The position numbers were made by a program, and so were the translations under genes. A stretch of 64,000 nt of DNA from Emergomyces orientalis (lineage: Eukaryota; Ascomycota; Eurotiomycetes; Onygenales; Ajellomycetaceae), in the NCBI GenBank assembly GCA_002110485.1, contig MOWL01000070.1, positions 1-64,000 of the forward strand. Direction: 5' to 3'. Of the stretch, positions 1 through 11,498 are shown piece after piece. A model generated the notes under the pieces. The model saw only the letters and a list, made by a program, of their open reading frames with translations, was not told the origin of the DNA and did not search any database. Numbering within the stretch: position 1 is the stretch's first letter; each line of letters begins with the position of its first letter.

Positions 1-779
1 GAGTTCAACAATACTATCAATATCAATATCCTTTTTATATTCAAATCTCAAATCCTCAAGAAAGAGAAGGAATTTCAACATCCACTTTAGATCTTTTTGC
101 TGAAGGTCTTTTTTCTTATCACTTTTCTCAACATTTCTCTCTTCTTTCATTTGTTGAATAGGGGTATGGGTATTCAAATTGAGCTTATCAGTGGGGCGTT
201 CGCTCGCATCCTTCATTATCCACTGTCGATATCGGCCATATCGGCCAATCAGAGGCTTCCACAAATGAACACTATTGAAAAGAATGCTCAACAAAAGCAG
301 AAAAGACAAAATGTTGAGAGAAATCATATCAGTCGTAGCTACCGCCTGCCCATCCATTTTGAATTGCCTTCCCAGGGACGCCAATGAAGTGGAATAAGGG
401 GTTGTGCGCTTTTGGCGGCACGTGGGCAGGAGCAGCGGGATCGTAAGGAGGTTGGTAAGTTCGCCGTGTATACAATATTCTATTCAACGAGCTATCCAAA
501 TAGCAATACAAAAGAACACGTAGGAGATTCAAATATAGAAGAAGAACAAGCAATCAATCACATATCAAATCACACAATCAAAAAGGAGCAATCTCACTGC
601 TCTGCGTACAATCAATCTTCGCCGAATCCACACGTGTGTCAAAAGATAATGGGAATATGAGGCAGCCATGCCAAACAAATATATGAGGCGGTCTCGGCGA
701 AAAGTAATACCACGCCGAGATTCCCCACCACACTATATCACCTTCTGAAATAAGATTTGAAAAGATATACAAGAATTAT
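1..779. other. Left edge, no gene recognised
   Basis: This stretch has mixed composition: AT-rich at 1-300, then more balanced and containing CpG up to about 730. Short open frames are present but none shows a recognisable domain or splice structure. It looks like the flank, or an unrelated repeat remnant, next to the CpG-depleted LINE tract that begins around 730-780. I see nothing else to annotate. Confidence 0.5.
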
Positions 780-2265
780 ACACTGAAAATCATGAAAATG
801 CCAGATATTCATTCAATTAGAAAAAGAATATCTACATCTTATCCTTCAATTCAATCTGGAAATGACTTAGATTGGAATAGATATCTAGATTGAAATGAAA
901 GTCAAGAAAATCAAGAAAATAAGAGAAATAGAAAAAAAATCCCTTCTCAACTATATAGAGTATGTTTAATGATTAAAAATGAGTTCTCCTCATTAAATAT
1001 TGAAAAGATTGAACACAAAAAGCTATATTCATGAAAAGAAAAACTAGACTCAATGATTTCAATTGAAATAAGTGCATTATCAAAACCAGAAGAAGCTGAG
1101 AATCATAGAAGAATAATAGAGAAAATTGATTTTAAAAAGTCAATTCTAATCTATTCAGATGATTCAATGAATGAAAATAAAGGCCTAGAAGCTGGAATAG
1201 TATATACAGAAGATAATTACAAATATACATCAGATTCATGAAATATTGGAAATGAATGTGAAGTATTTGATGCTGAATTATATGCTATTATGAAAGCTTT
1301 TAAACTGATAGAAATAAAAGCTTCAAAAAGAAAAGATATGAAAGAAGCATGAATTTTTTCAGATAGTCAAGCAGCTTTGAAAAGAATTCAAAAGAATGAA
1401 ATTCATAATGATCAAATGAATATAGAAGTAATTCTAAAGATATGCAAAAGAATTCAATTAAAATATAAGACAAAGATATATCTGAGCTGGGTTCCTGCTC
1501 ATATAAATATACATGGAAATGAGCTTGCTGATGAAGCAGCAAAGAAAGGAACAGAACTAAATATTGCAAGTTCAAAAATAGTTTCATGATCTTTTATTAA
1601 AAGAAAGATAAAAGAGAATTGCTTAGAAAAATGACATAAAATATGAAAAAAACAAAGAAAAAGTCCTCACTATCTTAGATTTGAAACTAAATCTAAATGA
1701 AAATCATACTCTATTAAGTGCAAGAAGAAGCTTTTCTTCTCAATCATTCAATTAAAACTAGATCATGACTATTTCAAATCTTATTTGAAAAGAATATCTG
1801 ATATTGAAAATGAAAATTGTGAATATTGTGACTCTCTTGAAGATTCAGAACATATCTTAATGAATTGCTCATTAAATCAAGAACTTAGAGCTGAACTGAG
1901 ATATAAATATAAACTGAGAGAAATGAATATGAAACTACTATTTTCAACTGAAATAGGCAGTCAATATTTAATTGATTTTCTTAATGAAACTCAAATAGCT
2001 ACTAGAAATCAATTCTATTTCAAAGATGAAAATATAAATGAATGAGAATCTGAAATATTCTTTATAAAAACTGCTAGATATTATATAATATCTCACTATT
2101 TCTTTTGTGTTAGAGTCTGTCTTTTATTTCCTTTGTATTCATGTCATGAGTTATTTTGTCTATCATTAATTTATTTTCTTTGTAATCACTTGAAAATTAT
2201 ATGAAAAAAAGAGAATATAAATAATCTTCAAAGATATTTATAAATAAATAAATAAAAAAAGAAAA
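780..2265 (+). mobile_element. 5'-truncated, decayed LINE (non-LTR retrotransposon) fragment
   Basis: The plus strand carries the 3' part of a non-LTR retrotransposon: an RNase H domain, a C-terminal cysteine/histidine cluster, a short 3' untranslated part, and an A-rich tail of TAAA-like units ending near 2265. No reverse transcriptase lies 5' of it in this orientation, so the copy is 5'-truncated, which is common for LINEs. I found no CpG anywhere in the fragment, and the reading frame is broken mainly by TGA codons where tryptophan is expected. The left boundary is approximate, set by the change in composition. Confidence 0.75.
1053..2045 (+). pseudogene. LINE ORF2 remnant: RNase H plus terminal zinc-knuckle-like motif
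   Basis: Reading through stop codons gives an RNase H fold in order: IYSDDS near 1150 (first catalytic Asp), DAELYAI near 1270 (Glu), SDSQAAL near 1360 (Asp), and VPAHINIHGNELADEAAKKG near 1490-1550 (His and final Asp). Downstream, at about 1815-1870, is a C-x2-C ... H-x4-C cluster (ENCEYCDSLEDSEHILMNC) as found at the C-terminus of fungal Tad/I-type LINE ORF2. In-frame stops at about 1240, 1350, 1587, 1632, 1644 and 1698 are all TGA, in positions that fit Trp (TGG to TGA, a G-to-A change). One TGG survives in SWVPAH, so codon reassignment is not needed. This is a dead gene. Confidence 0.8.
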
Positions 2266-2420
2266 ATCAATTTGCTGACTATTCTGGGCTGGAATTCAAG
2301 TATTGCAAGTGCTATTTGTTTGAAGAAAAAATGTATAGTAATTAGTATTAAAGTTAGAAAAATCCTGAGACTCAAAGCATAGTCTCTGACTGCATATATA
2401 TCTATAATTGAAGAATAATA

Positions 2421-2827
2421 ATAATAATGAGCCTTCATGTCTCAGTCTTTTAATAATTCTCTTTTCCTGATTTTTTCAGTATCACTGTTCAAGTGATTTT
2501 GAATATCTTCAGATAGTGTTCTCATTTCCAGCATGTCAGTGTGAGCTCTGTCATAGCCTTTGTGAAGCTTGATTTCAGCATTTTCAGAAATTCATTGGAG
2601 ACTTCATTGATATCTGATGCTTTGTTACTTGATAGATGTGCTATGAGCATGATCATTTTCTTCTCTGTGATGCTTATTATCTCTGTTGTTTTCAGTGAGT
2701 GTTCTGCCTCCTCCATGTCCCTGTTGTCACTGACTAGTGACAGAGAGAAGAATCTTTGTCTCAGAATCTTGACTTTATTATCAAAGAAATTGACTGGTGG
2801 TAGATTTTCTCTGTCTTCTACTATCAA
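2421..2827 (-). pseudogene. LINE reverse transcriptase N-terminal relic
   Basis: The segment shows the region that leads into the fingers of LINE-type reverse transcriptases: NKASDINEVSNEFLKML (usual form KAPGxDGIxNExLK), then TLTCWK, and, through TGA stops, a KITxTVILKKSGKENY-like stretch corresponding to the VVLRKPGK motif, then a remnant of the YRPIALLN motif near 2430. The polymerase palm with the catalytic Asp residues is not present. Beyond about 2420 I cannot follow the homology. The truncation lies close to the A-tail of the plus-strand copy. Confidence 0.6.
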
Positions 2828-3841
2828 TGCTGAAATTCTTGAAGATTGTGCATGCTCATTGCTGCTTTGATGTTCTCATTTGGTCATTTTTCATAGTAGC
2901 TTGAGCTTGAACTCTGTGCTGTGTATTAGTTCTCTGAAACTGTTTATTTTAGTCAGTTTAATCTCTCTGTTTCTCAGAACTCAAGCTTTAATTATATCTG
3001 CTGCAGAGATGTTTCGGTCTTTTTTGACTTTTTTATATTGATTGACTGTCTCTGCTACTCAAGGGGACCACCATGATCAACTGTGTTGACTGTAGTTTGA
3101 GACTTTGACATGTTTTGCTGCTAGATTTTTCACAAATTTAACAAGATATCTTGTATAGCTGTTTATCTAATCTTTTGAAGTCAATGTCTCTGGGCTTCTC
3201 AGTGTCTGGCAGTTCTGTGCTATCTATTTCAGACAGAAGTGATGCCAAGTGTGTCTTTTTCTGCTGCTATATAATGCTTTTAGCTCAAGAGTAGTTGCAA
3301 TTGACATGTGATCTGATGTCATATTTGCTTCATATTCTAGCTTACAGCTGATCATTTGACTGTGTAGATCAGCAGATAAAAAGATTAGATTCACTGTGAT
3401 GCTCTGACTTTCTCTATTTTATCAGATGATCATGTCTTCTGAAGTTGTTAGATGTAGATTCAAGACACTGATTTGAGCATTGAGTTCTCAAATCATGATA
3501 AAGTTTTCTCTGACTCTGCTATTTTCTCAGAGAGTGTGATGTATATTAAAGTCTTCAATCACTATAATATCTGCTTAATATGTGTTTATTTAAGTTTTCT
3601 GTGTGTCTGATGCTCTCTCTGCACTCTCAGTTGTTGCTTGATGTACATTTTCCTGATTTATTCACACTTCTAGCATTCTATCTGCATCTTCAACCACCGC
3701 TTGGAGCTGATGAATGGGTGAGTCTGATGGCATGATTGTGTAGCTTCCTGGTGGTGATGTGTACATGTTGATGATATTGATAGGCCCACTCTCTGTCAAC
3801 AGAGTAAGTATCAGTATATAAGTGAATATTGTGCTCACTCT

Positions 3842-4090
3842 TCAGATCTTGACTGCAATTCTCTTGTTAATTAGAAAGCATATCTTCATGTCCTTCTGCT
3901 TCATGCCTGCTTGCCAGAATTCACAGTTGACTGGACAGTGTGTGTCTGTTTTAGAGTGTTTTTGTATCCAGGGCTTTTGTATTGTAATTATATCATAGTT
4001 TAATGCCATTTCAGGCTTTGTCAAAAGAGGTTCCATAACCTTGTTTGACTTATGCACATTGTATTGTAAAATGACTAGCCTGTTCTTCAT
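3842..4090 (-). pseudogene. LINE ORF2 N-terminus, AP-endonuclease domain relic
   Basis: The 82-codon segment begins with the conserved ORF2 start LVILQYNVHKS (the Asn of the endonuclease active site is visible) and continues YDIITIQKPW. In active elements this second motif is IQEPW, and its Glu is a metal-binding catalytic residue; here it is Lys, a GAG-to-AAG change in the same direction as the other mutations. The frame stops after INKRIAVKI. The rest of the endonuclease between 3840 and 2830 is only visible as scattered fragments. It lies about 300 bp downstream of the ORF1 zinc knuckles, as expected for a two-ORF LINE. Confidence 0.65.
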
Positions 4091-4394
4091 GATTCATTCA
4101 TGTGATTATTCTGTGAGCTGCTGTTCTGTGTTGATATCTTCAGTGTTACTGAATCACTTGCTGCTTGAATGAAGCTTATCATAGCTTCTCATTGTTGTGC
4201 TTCTGCTTTTGATACATCTGTTAATCTTTCTGCTCTTTGTGAGAGTTCTATGAAGTTCTCATTCAGAGATCTGTTCTGTTTGCATGAAAAGCTAAATTTA
4301 TCTGCATCTGATGCTCTTATATTGAAGTGCTTGAGATGTTCAATCAGTGTTTTTTTAGCACTTTTGACTTTCAATTTTCTCTCTGAGCAGTTTA

Positions 4395-4565
4395 AGTGTC
4401 ATGCTGCATGACTATCATCACAGTTACTGCACTTGAGTCTGCTGCCTTCTGCTGCTTCTTTGCAGACCTTGTCATCATGATCTTTTTATACACAGTGATC
4501 ACAGGTTTCCTCTCTTCTGCAGAAGTGAGCTATATGTTCATACTGTTAACACTTGTAGTATCATG
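4395..4565 (-). pseudogene. LINE ORF1 remnant with three CCHC zinc knuckles
   Basis: The minus-strand frame running down from ORF1 text at 4854-4561 shows three consecutive zinc knuckles: a first with x-x2-C-x4-H-x4-C (YKC ... EHIAHFC, the first Cys changed to Tyr), a second ETCDHC ... DDKVC, and a third KCSNCDDSHAA ... LNC. This arrangement is typical of the ORF1 nucleic-acid-binding protein of fungal Tad1-like LINEs. Stops interrupt the frame: TGA where Arg or Trp would be expected, and TAA where Gln is expected. The Cys-to-Tyr and Gln-to-stop changes are G-to-A and C-to-T, so the mutations are not limited to CpG. Confidence 0.65.
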
Positions 4566-5770
4566 TGATCCTGGTCTCTCTGTGAAATATTTCAACTGTG
4601 CAATATTCATTGTCTAGAATGAGTTCATTGTCCACCAGTGCATTGGCCTGGTGAGGTGCAGCAACATTGATGATTATACTGTCATGTGATTTCTGTTGTC
4701 TAATCATCATTTTGTTCATCTTGTGTATCAGTGTCTTGCAGTGTAGTGCTGTATTCTGCTTGTAGATGCTCTCAATGGTGTACTCAGAGCTGCTCCAGTC
4801 AATGACTTTCATAGAAGTATCTTTGACTAGTACTGTATATATCTTCTGCTTCATGTGTGCTTTGTCTTCTCATTCATGCATCCAGCTATCATCTGCTGCA
4901 AGCTCTGTCTTGATGTTCTGTGTATCTGTCATCAAAATCATGTCTCTGCTTGACATGTGTCTTACTGTCATCACTTTGTTTTTGATTATCTCTTTGATGA
5001 TCTCATTCACTCATTTAACAATCATTTCTGATGTGTGTTCTATCTCTGACATAGTATCACAGTTTTGTTGAGTAATGACTATCTCTCACAGTGTTCTGAT
5101 TAATATGGTTTTAACTGTTGTCTTCTCTCTGACTGCTATTGCTGCTTATGAGAGTGCTCTGTTGAGCTTGTCTCATAATTTCTACTGTTTTAATGCATTA
5201 ATTGCATATTTCATTCTCTTCAGAAGCTGATTATACAGTTTCATCTTCACTTCTCATACTGCTTTCAATGTCTTCTGTAAATACTCTTTATTTTTATTAT
5301 TCACTTTCTCATTCTTCTCTCTCTCTTCAAGAATCACAGCTAGTGTTTGAATTGTTGTTACTAAGCTGTTTGTCTTTGTTTTCTGTGTCACAGAGTTTTT
5401 TGTCTCTGGCATGTGTCAAGCCTCACACATGCCATCTTTCACCATAACCACCTCCCCCACATTCAATGTCATTGTAATAATGTGTAAAGAATGCCTGATG
5501 CTCTCTTTCTATTCTTAATAGTGTTTTTCCTGTGTGTTTGATTGTTTTTCTGTCATTGTTCTATGTCATGAGTTTTTTTTCTTTGAAAGTATATATCTTT
5601 GTATATTTAAAAGCAGAAATTCAATTAATAAAATTATTTTATATTTTAATATATTATTTTCAAGTACTGAGAGTGCTGAGATTCAGATGTAATATAATTA
5701 TACTTCTTCTTTTTTCACTCTCTCTGTCTCTATCTTTTCATTTTTCAAGTTTGCTTGTTTCAGTGTAGTC

Positions 5771-7821
5771 AAATTTAAGGATGGGCCCTTGCTCTTACAA
5801 TTCTATAGAACAATCCCTCAGATTTGCATTCATCAAACACGCCGCCGGTGGTGTGGTCCCCCTGAGATTCTGTTCCAGGTTCCAAATCTTTGAAGATGTG
5901 GCTTGGGAGCACACTTGGACATCAGGAGAAGCAACATTGCCTTTACCCTCTGGTATCTCCTTTTTTTTCTTCTTTTTTTTCTAATACTTTTTACAACTTT
6001 TTTTTCCTATGAGGACCGATGCCTTTAGCGGCCCGGGGCCCTATGGCTATGTTGTAATCACCACAGCTTCCGCTGTAAGGCGCGGGGAATAAATGATTAG
6101 GATATAAGAACAATCCCATCTCCGTCTGCTGTGAGGATTATTTATAGCTCAGGCTGCAGCAGTCAGGATTATTCAACCTATTTATATCTGCAGATCTTAG
6201 TGGGATATGATATTTCCTCCTACCCATTTTCATTTTCATCACTCTCAAGTAGATACCAGCAGCTCAGCCGTTTCCTTACCAAGTCAAGACCACAAAAGCA
6301 GAAAAATATTTACAGATTACTCACATCCTTCGCCACCCTCACAGATAGCAGCACCGTTCAGGGGTGATATATGACAGCTTTTCGCACCGACAGAATCTGG
6401 AACATGCTAGTCCATTGATCAAACAGTGCCCCCCCATCAGCCCAAGAACGCTGTGGCGTGGTCAAATCATGTATTATTATTATTATATATTTATACCAGG
6501 TTTGAGTAAGTTACGAGAAGTTAGCTTATTAAACATTCCTACTCGGCGCTATCCTCTCCAGGCCTCTTTTTGCATTCTTTGAATACGGGTGTTTGGGTGT
6601 GTGATGTGTTTCAAGCTGCTTAAAGGGGATAAGCCAACAAAAATCGTTGTATATTCTCTGCCTGCTTGGTGCTTCTGCCTTCATGTCTGCCCATACCTAG
6701 ATTTTCTCACAGGAATAACTGGCTCGCCCTGTGGATTGGCCCCTTGTTTCTGCTCTTCTCATTTATATTTTAATTTTTGCGGCTGTGGAGGTCAAGAGTT
6801 GCAGGCATAAATCCGATAAATAGACCCTGTTCTTTTCCCCCTCCACCGGCGGCGAAAGCCAAGCCGCGGTACGATTTGGCTGAAATATTCGTTTATTTTT
6901 CTTTTCTCTCATGATTGTTATTTGATTCAGTACCAGCATCATTCGCCTAATTTTTATTATTTTTATTTCTCTTCTTTCCATTTGGTAACGTCCAAAAACC
7001 TACTATTTAGGTAGTTATTTAGTTCCATTTCTTCGGGAGCTCGGTTCCTGCAGCTCCGTCGTGCAGTTTCTCCACACCCAAGCCAGCAGAGGACGATCAT
7101 CCAGCCCTCCCGCCTCCCACTCTTTACCAACCAACAAACTCGACTGAGGGACAGGTCGACTAACTATCGCAGCTTGACGGAAATACGTTCGCATTTGATG
7201 TACGGACCACGCGTCTATATATTCTTCTCCGCGACAACCATTTTACCTGCTAGGCGAGTTACTTTCTTCCCCAGATGAACCAACCCTAATATCTCCGATC
7301 CCCCGAAACTCAGCAGGCTTCACCTTGCTTTTGTAATTATAAAATCCCATTGGGTACTGACGGATATTCATTTGATATAGATAGATTGGAACATATCTGC
7401 TGTGACCCCTCGTCTTCTCCTCTGTACCTACCTACGCGCATTTCACGATTGCTAGGTACATAGCTGCCATCTCCGTGCCACCCAAGCAGAGGATCGATTG
7501 TACCTACGCCTGCCATATCTACAACAAGTATTATCGATCGATAGATTTAAGCTTAGAAACAACTGTCGCCGTCACCATCTCCCAGTTCGAGCACACCTCT
7601 CAATTCGGAGGACCCAAAGCGCGCCTGAGAACCGAAGCACTTTCAATACTTTTTACGGCTTCTCTCCCTCGCTTACTGATATATCCCGCTATCTCAATAT
7701 TGTGCCCACATGAGGTCGTGAAGGGGCACTGTGTTTAAGCGCCCCCGTCGCGCTCCAAGCACGATAAGGGATAATATATACTAGGAATAATCAGATTCAT
7801 TTGGCAAATACCCCCAATCCA
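5771..7821. other. Intergenic region and long leader of the Zn2Cys6 gene
   Basis: Composition changes sharply at about 5770-5830 from the CpG-free LINE tract to ordinary CpG-containing DNA. No gene is recognised between 5830 and 7820. Short frames such as 6131-6367 and 7475-7738 look like chance ORFs. From about 7040 on, the sequence is C/T-rich, as in fungal promoters and 5' leaders. If transcription starts that far upstream, the leader contains upstream ATG codons, which could dampen translation of the downstream regulator. That last point is inference. Confidence 0.45.
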
Positions 7822-10289
7822 ATGGCATCAACAGTTGGGGGAAACCTCCTTCCACAATCCGAATTCGATATTCCTTTGAACTTGACTGCGTCTTCTGCCG
7901 CAACTAATGTGGCGGATTATCCTGTAAACGGCGACACTTACCAGATAGCTGCGAAAGCAACTACTAATTTTAATACCCAACCACAGAAGAAAAAGCTGAA
8001 GAATACCAATGGTGGAGACGGCGCGAGCGCTGGTCCGGGTAACACTACGCCGAGGACAGCGAACGCGTCAGGCCAGACGAATACTCAAAAACCAAAGCGC
8101 GTCCGGACGGGATGCTTGACGTGTCGAGAACGACATCTAAAATGCGATGAGGCGCTTCCGCGATGTCAAAACTGCCAGAAGTCGGACCGGCTATGTAAGC
8201 GTGGCGTTCGACTGAACTTTATAGACACTCATGTTGCGGCACCCCCATACGCAGCGCCATTCGCGCATGACTGGCAGGTCGACTTCCACGACGAATCTCG
8301 AGAGATTGCTTCAGAATATCAAGGTGGTTTTGAGCGGTATCCCCGCATAAAAAGAGATAATCCCGCTCCTCGAAAACCTGCACCCCACTCGTCCTCGTAC
8401 AATTTCCCTGACATCATGGGAGCGCCGACCCTTTCGCATCAAAACCTTCCGAACGCTACCCCTCTACTTTCTAACTATCCCGAGCAGCCGCAGCCGGAAA
8501 TGACTGACGCCATTTTCCAACATACTCCCCAGAACCACCACCCTAACCCAACGTTTCCTGACCACTCTCTACCGCATTCTCCATTCAATTCTCCGAAATC
8601 TAATTTGGTACCTTCCGGAAATGTTAAACCCTGTCTGGAGAGTGCAGAAGAGGTTCTACTCATGCAAGTTTTCGTGGAGGAAGTTGGGCTGTGGATGGAC
8701 TCGATGGATTCGACGAAACATGTAGATTTCCCCCTTCTCTCTCGCCTCCATTATTGATGAAGACATCTACTAATTTATACCAGTTTTCTCATATTCTACC
8801 GTTCCACGCTCTTGGGGAACCTATGCTTTTGAATGCGTTTATGGCATGCGGCGCGCGGCACTTGTTTTTAGTAAATCCATCATACGGCGAAGAAAAGGCT
8901 TTGTATTATTACAACACTTCCACACGTGATCTCCTGAATTGTTTGCAAAACCCCAATCGCGATACAGTATTATGTGCTACGACAGCGGTAATTCTTAATG
9001 TTTACGAAATAATGTGTGAAAAGGCGATGCAGCGGATGAACCATATCGCGGGCGCCCGCGCTCTCATTAAGGAGTGTCGATGGGACGCCAAAAGTGTCGG
9101 GATAGGGGGCGCTTGCTTTTGGCTTAATGTTGGCATGGAGTTGTTGAGCTGTCTCCATTTCAACTGGAGAATGGCATGGGATCCGGATACCTGGGACATA
9201 GATATGAACATGACCGCATCGCAGAATAGTATCACGGGCGACGAGGAGCTGTGGACCCATCGGATGGTATATATATGTGCGAAAATTGCCAATTTCAGAT
9301 CATCGATTCCGCAATTTCAGGACCCAAATCGGACAGCACATGATATGCGGTTAAGCCAGCGGATCCGGGAATGGAATACCTATAAGGGATGGTGTGACGA
9401 ATGGGCGAGATGCGTACCGCGCTCAATGCTGCCGCTCGGTTACTTGCAGCCTTGGCAGACAAATTCCAAGTCGTCGTTCCCGGAGGTTTGGTTAGTTACA
9501 TACACCACCCACATTCTCCAGCATTTACCATTCCTATCAATCTGTTTTTATACTAACCACCCCTCTTTCAGGCTTATTAAACGTACCGCTGTCGTAGGTA
9601 GGCTGTTTTATCATACTGCCTCCTGCTTGCTTGCGAAAGTCCACCCCACGGAATCCGAATTCAGCGAGAATATGATGACCATGCAGCAGAGCCACGCGCA
9701 CGATATCTGCGGAATCGTGGCGCATGTGAAAGATAGGTGAGCTTCCACCCCGGCTTCCTTGAAACGATGCAAAAATATCTGTTTAAAAAAAACAAAACAA
9801 CCCGCTTACTTTAAAACTTTTACCTCCCCCAATAACAGAGGCGTCGCAAGCGTTTCCCTCCGCTGCCTTGCCATTGCCGCGGAATGCCTGACGAACAGAC
9901 AAGCACAGGAAGAAGTCCTGCAGATAATCGATAAAATCATCAAAGAGACAGGTTGGCAGGTCGCCTTTTTGCGTGGCGAACTGATAGAGAAGTGGGGATG
10001 GAGTAATAATAATTCCTCCCCACAACAGCAACCTTCCACTTCCACAACGCCTGGATCATCTGCGCCCTCATTACTATCCTCATCCCTTCTGAATTCCGGC
10101 CCGCCTAATCCCAACATAACTGGAGACAGCGGTCCAACTCCGTCCCGCCCACGTATACCGCAGGGAATCGTGAACCCCCTCATGGCTACTGCAGACTTTT
10201 CATATGAGAATCATCCGTACCAAAGCCATTACGTTGCGCCACATAATCATAATCACCTGGGTAGTTATCAGCATTACGAATCTTACTGA
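7822..10289 (+). CDS. Zn2Cys6 fungal-specific transcription factor
   Basis: Predicted DNA-binding regulator acting in the nucleus. Proposed exons are 7822-8721, 8784-9490, 9572-9736 and 9839-10289 (740 aa). Introns of 62, 81 and 102 nt have donors GTAGAT, GTTAGT and GTGAGC and CTAAC-like branch points. The Zn2Cys6 cluster lies at about residues 98-125 (RTGCLTCRERHLKC, then CQNCQKSDRLC, spacing C-x2-C-x6-C-x6-C-x2-C-x6-C), preceded by a basic linker. After it come a disordered Pro/Asn/His-rich stretch and, from exon 2, a helical fungal TF domain (FHALGEPMLLNAFMACGARH) of the Fungal_trans_2 type. The flank after the zinc cluster (KRGVRLNFIDT) resembles OefC-like regulators of Aspergillus, but I do not assign the name. 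The first ATG after an in-frame TTG-start frame is used. The 81-nt intron keeps frame if retained. Confidence 0.88.
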
Positions 10290-11498
10290 CCTCATCGTTC
10301 CCCCCCCTCCCCCTTTTCGCCCTCATATTATTTCCTCCTCCTTTAGTTAAAATTACGCTTATTATTTTTGTATTTTTGTTACGAAAATGTGGATTTGAGA
10401 TACCAATACCGATTGCTTTTTGGGTATGATTGCATTTGTACTGGCGAGCTTTGGGAAGTGTGCATTCGCTTTTATATATTATCATTGTTATGACATTACA
10501 TAATGCATAATGCAGGGGGATCTTGGATGGCATGTTATTATACATGCAAGCTCTTCTTTTGTATATTCTTCTGATTATCTGGTGTTAGTTTTCTCGCTAT
10601 TCAGCGTTTTATCTTTTTTATTTTTATTTATTTTTAGTTTATTTCGCTTCCCCTTTCTTACACTTAATGTACGTATATTTTTGGATAAGTTACATATAGT
10701 TAATATTATCAACGTATCATACGCTTGTGCTTACGTCTTCTCGTCATTAGGTATCATATATTCTACCTCTTCACTATGGAGAGTAAATACTTACAATCTG
10801 AATACCGATGTCCAATGGTCTTCACCCTGCCTTGAAGATCAAATAGCTCACTAGCCATGAATAATGCATAGCTTCATGCAGACATATATGCACAACATCT
10901 TCCCTGCTCTTTGCAGCTTTTGATTTGATTGACTGATTGGACAGCTTTGTACTAGACCTTAAACATAGCAAACTTATTCTAGCGCTTTGATGGCTGGGTA
11001 AACAAACAATAATACTTTTTCTGAGTAGCGAGTTAGCCGCCATAATGAGAGGAACGAACTATCCCCGATTGGCGCTTATTTGAAGAAGGCGCCTATTTAT
11101 CATCGCCAACCATCGTGAGGGTTACGTTACCCCGCTATGTAGAAATTGGGCATTGCGCGAGGAAATTCCCCCGCCAACCCCCGTCCTGTGTATGATGAAA
11201 CGAGAGAACCCGAGAAAGAAAAAATTAACAAGTAAAATATGGATATAACCCTCCCTCCCTCATTTTTCCAAAGGACTCGTTGTCGATGAACTATTTGAAC
11301 CCTCCGGCACGACCGCCCAAACCCAACCCTTGTTTTGAGAATAATTCTATGTGGACAAAGTCTAAATCCATAAGAAGAAGAAACAAATTCACTCGTTCAT
11401 GCATTGTTTTTATTTTATGTTAAATACTCCTATATAAACATATAAGACGGGAGATAAAACAGAAAGGGAAAAAAAAAAAAAAAAAAAGGAAAAGGAGA
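10290..11498. other. Intergenic, AT-rich, no gene seen
   Basis: This holds the 3' untranslated region of the Zn2Cys6 gene and the upstream region of the next gene. Small frames on both strands show no domain. A homopolymer A tract (about 19 A) sits at 11469-11487, just before the next start codon, in the place of a 5' leader. Confidence 0.5.

Larger units (their letters stand above)
2421..5770 (-). mobile_element. Decayed LINE copy, opposite orientation: ORF1, endonuclease, partial RT
   Basis: Read on the minus strand from about 5770 downward, this carries remnants of a non-LTR retrotransposon in the normal order: an ORF1 gag-like region with three zinc knuckles (about 4565-4395), the start of an AP-type endonuclease (4090-3842), and the start of the reverse transcriptase (2827-2421). 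The RT continuation and RNase H are missing. The remnant stops shortly before the A-tail of the plus-strand copy, with 2266-2420 unassigned. I could find only two CpG dinucleotides (about 3016 and 3695) between 780 and 5780. CpG returns at once right of about 5830, which marks the edge of the repeat tract. Confidence 0.7.

Noticed and set aside
1053..2045. Reading TGA as Trp (alternative genetic code, mitochondrial-type DNA)
   Set aside because: TGG is also present in the same frame, the neighbouring nuclear genes use the standard code, and spliceosomal introns surround the region. G-to-A mutation explains the TGA codons better.
780..5770. LINE twin-priming (5' inversion during one insertion)
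   Set aside because: Twin priming places the inverted 5' part upstream of the 3' part. Here the inverted part lies beyond the A-tail, so it does not fit.
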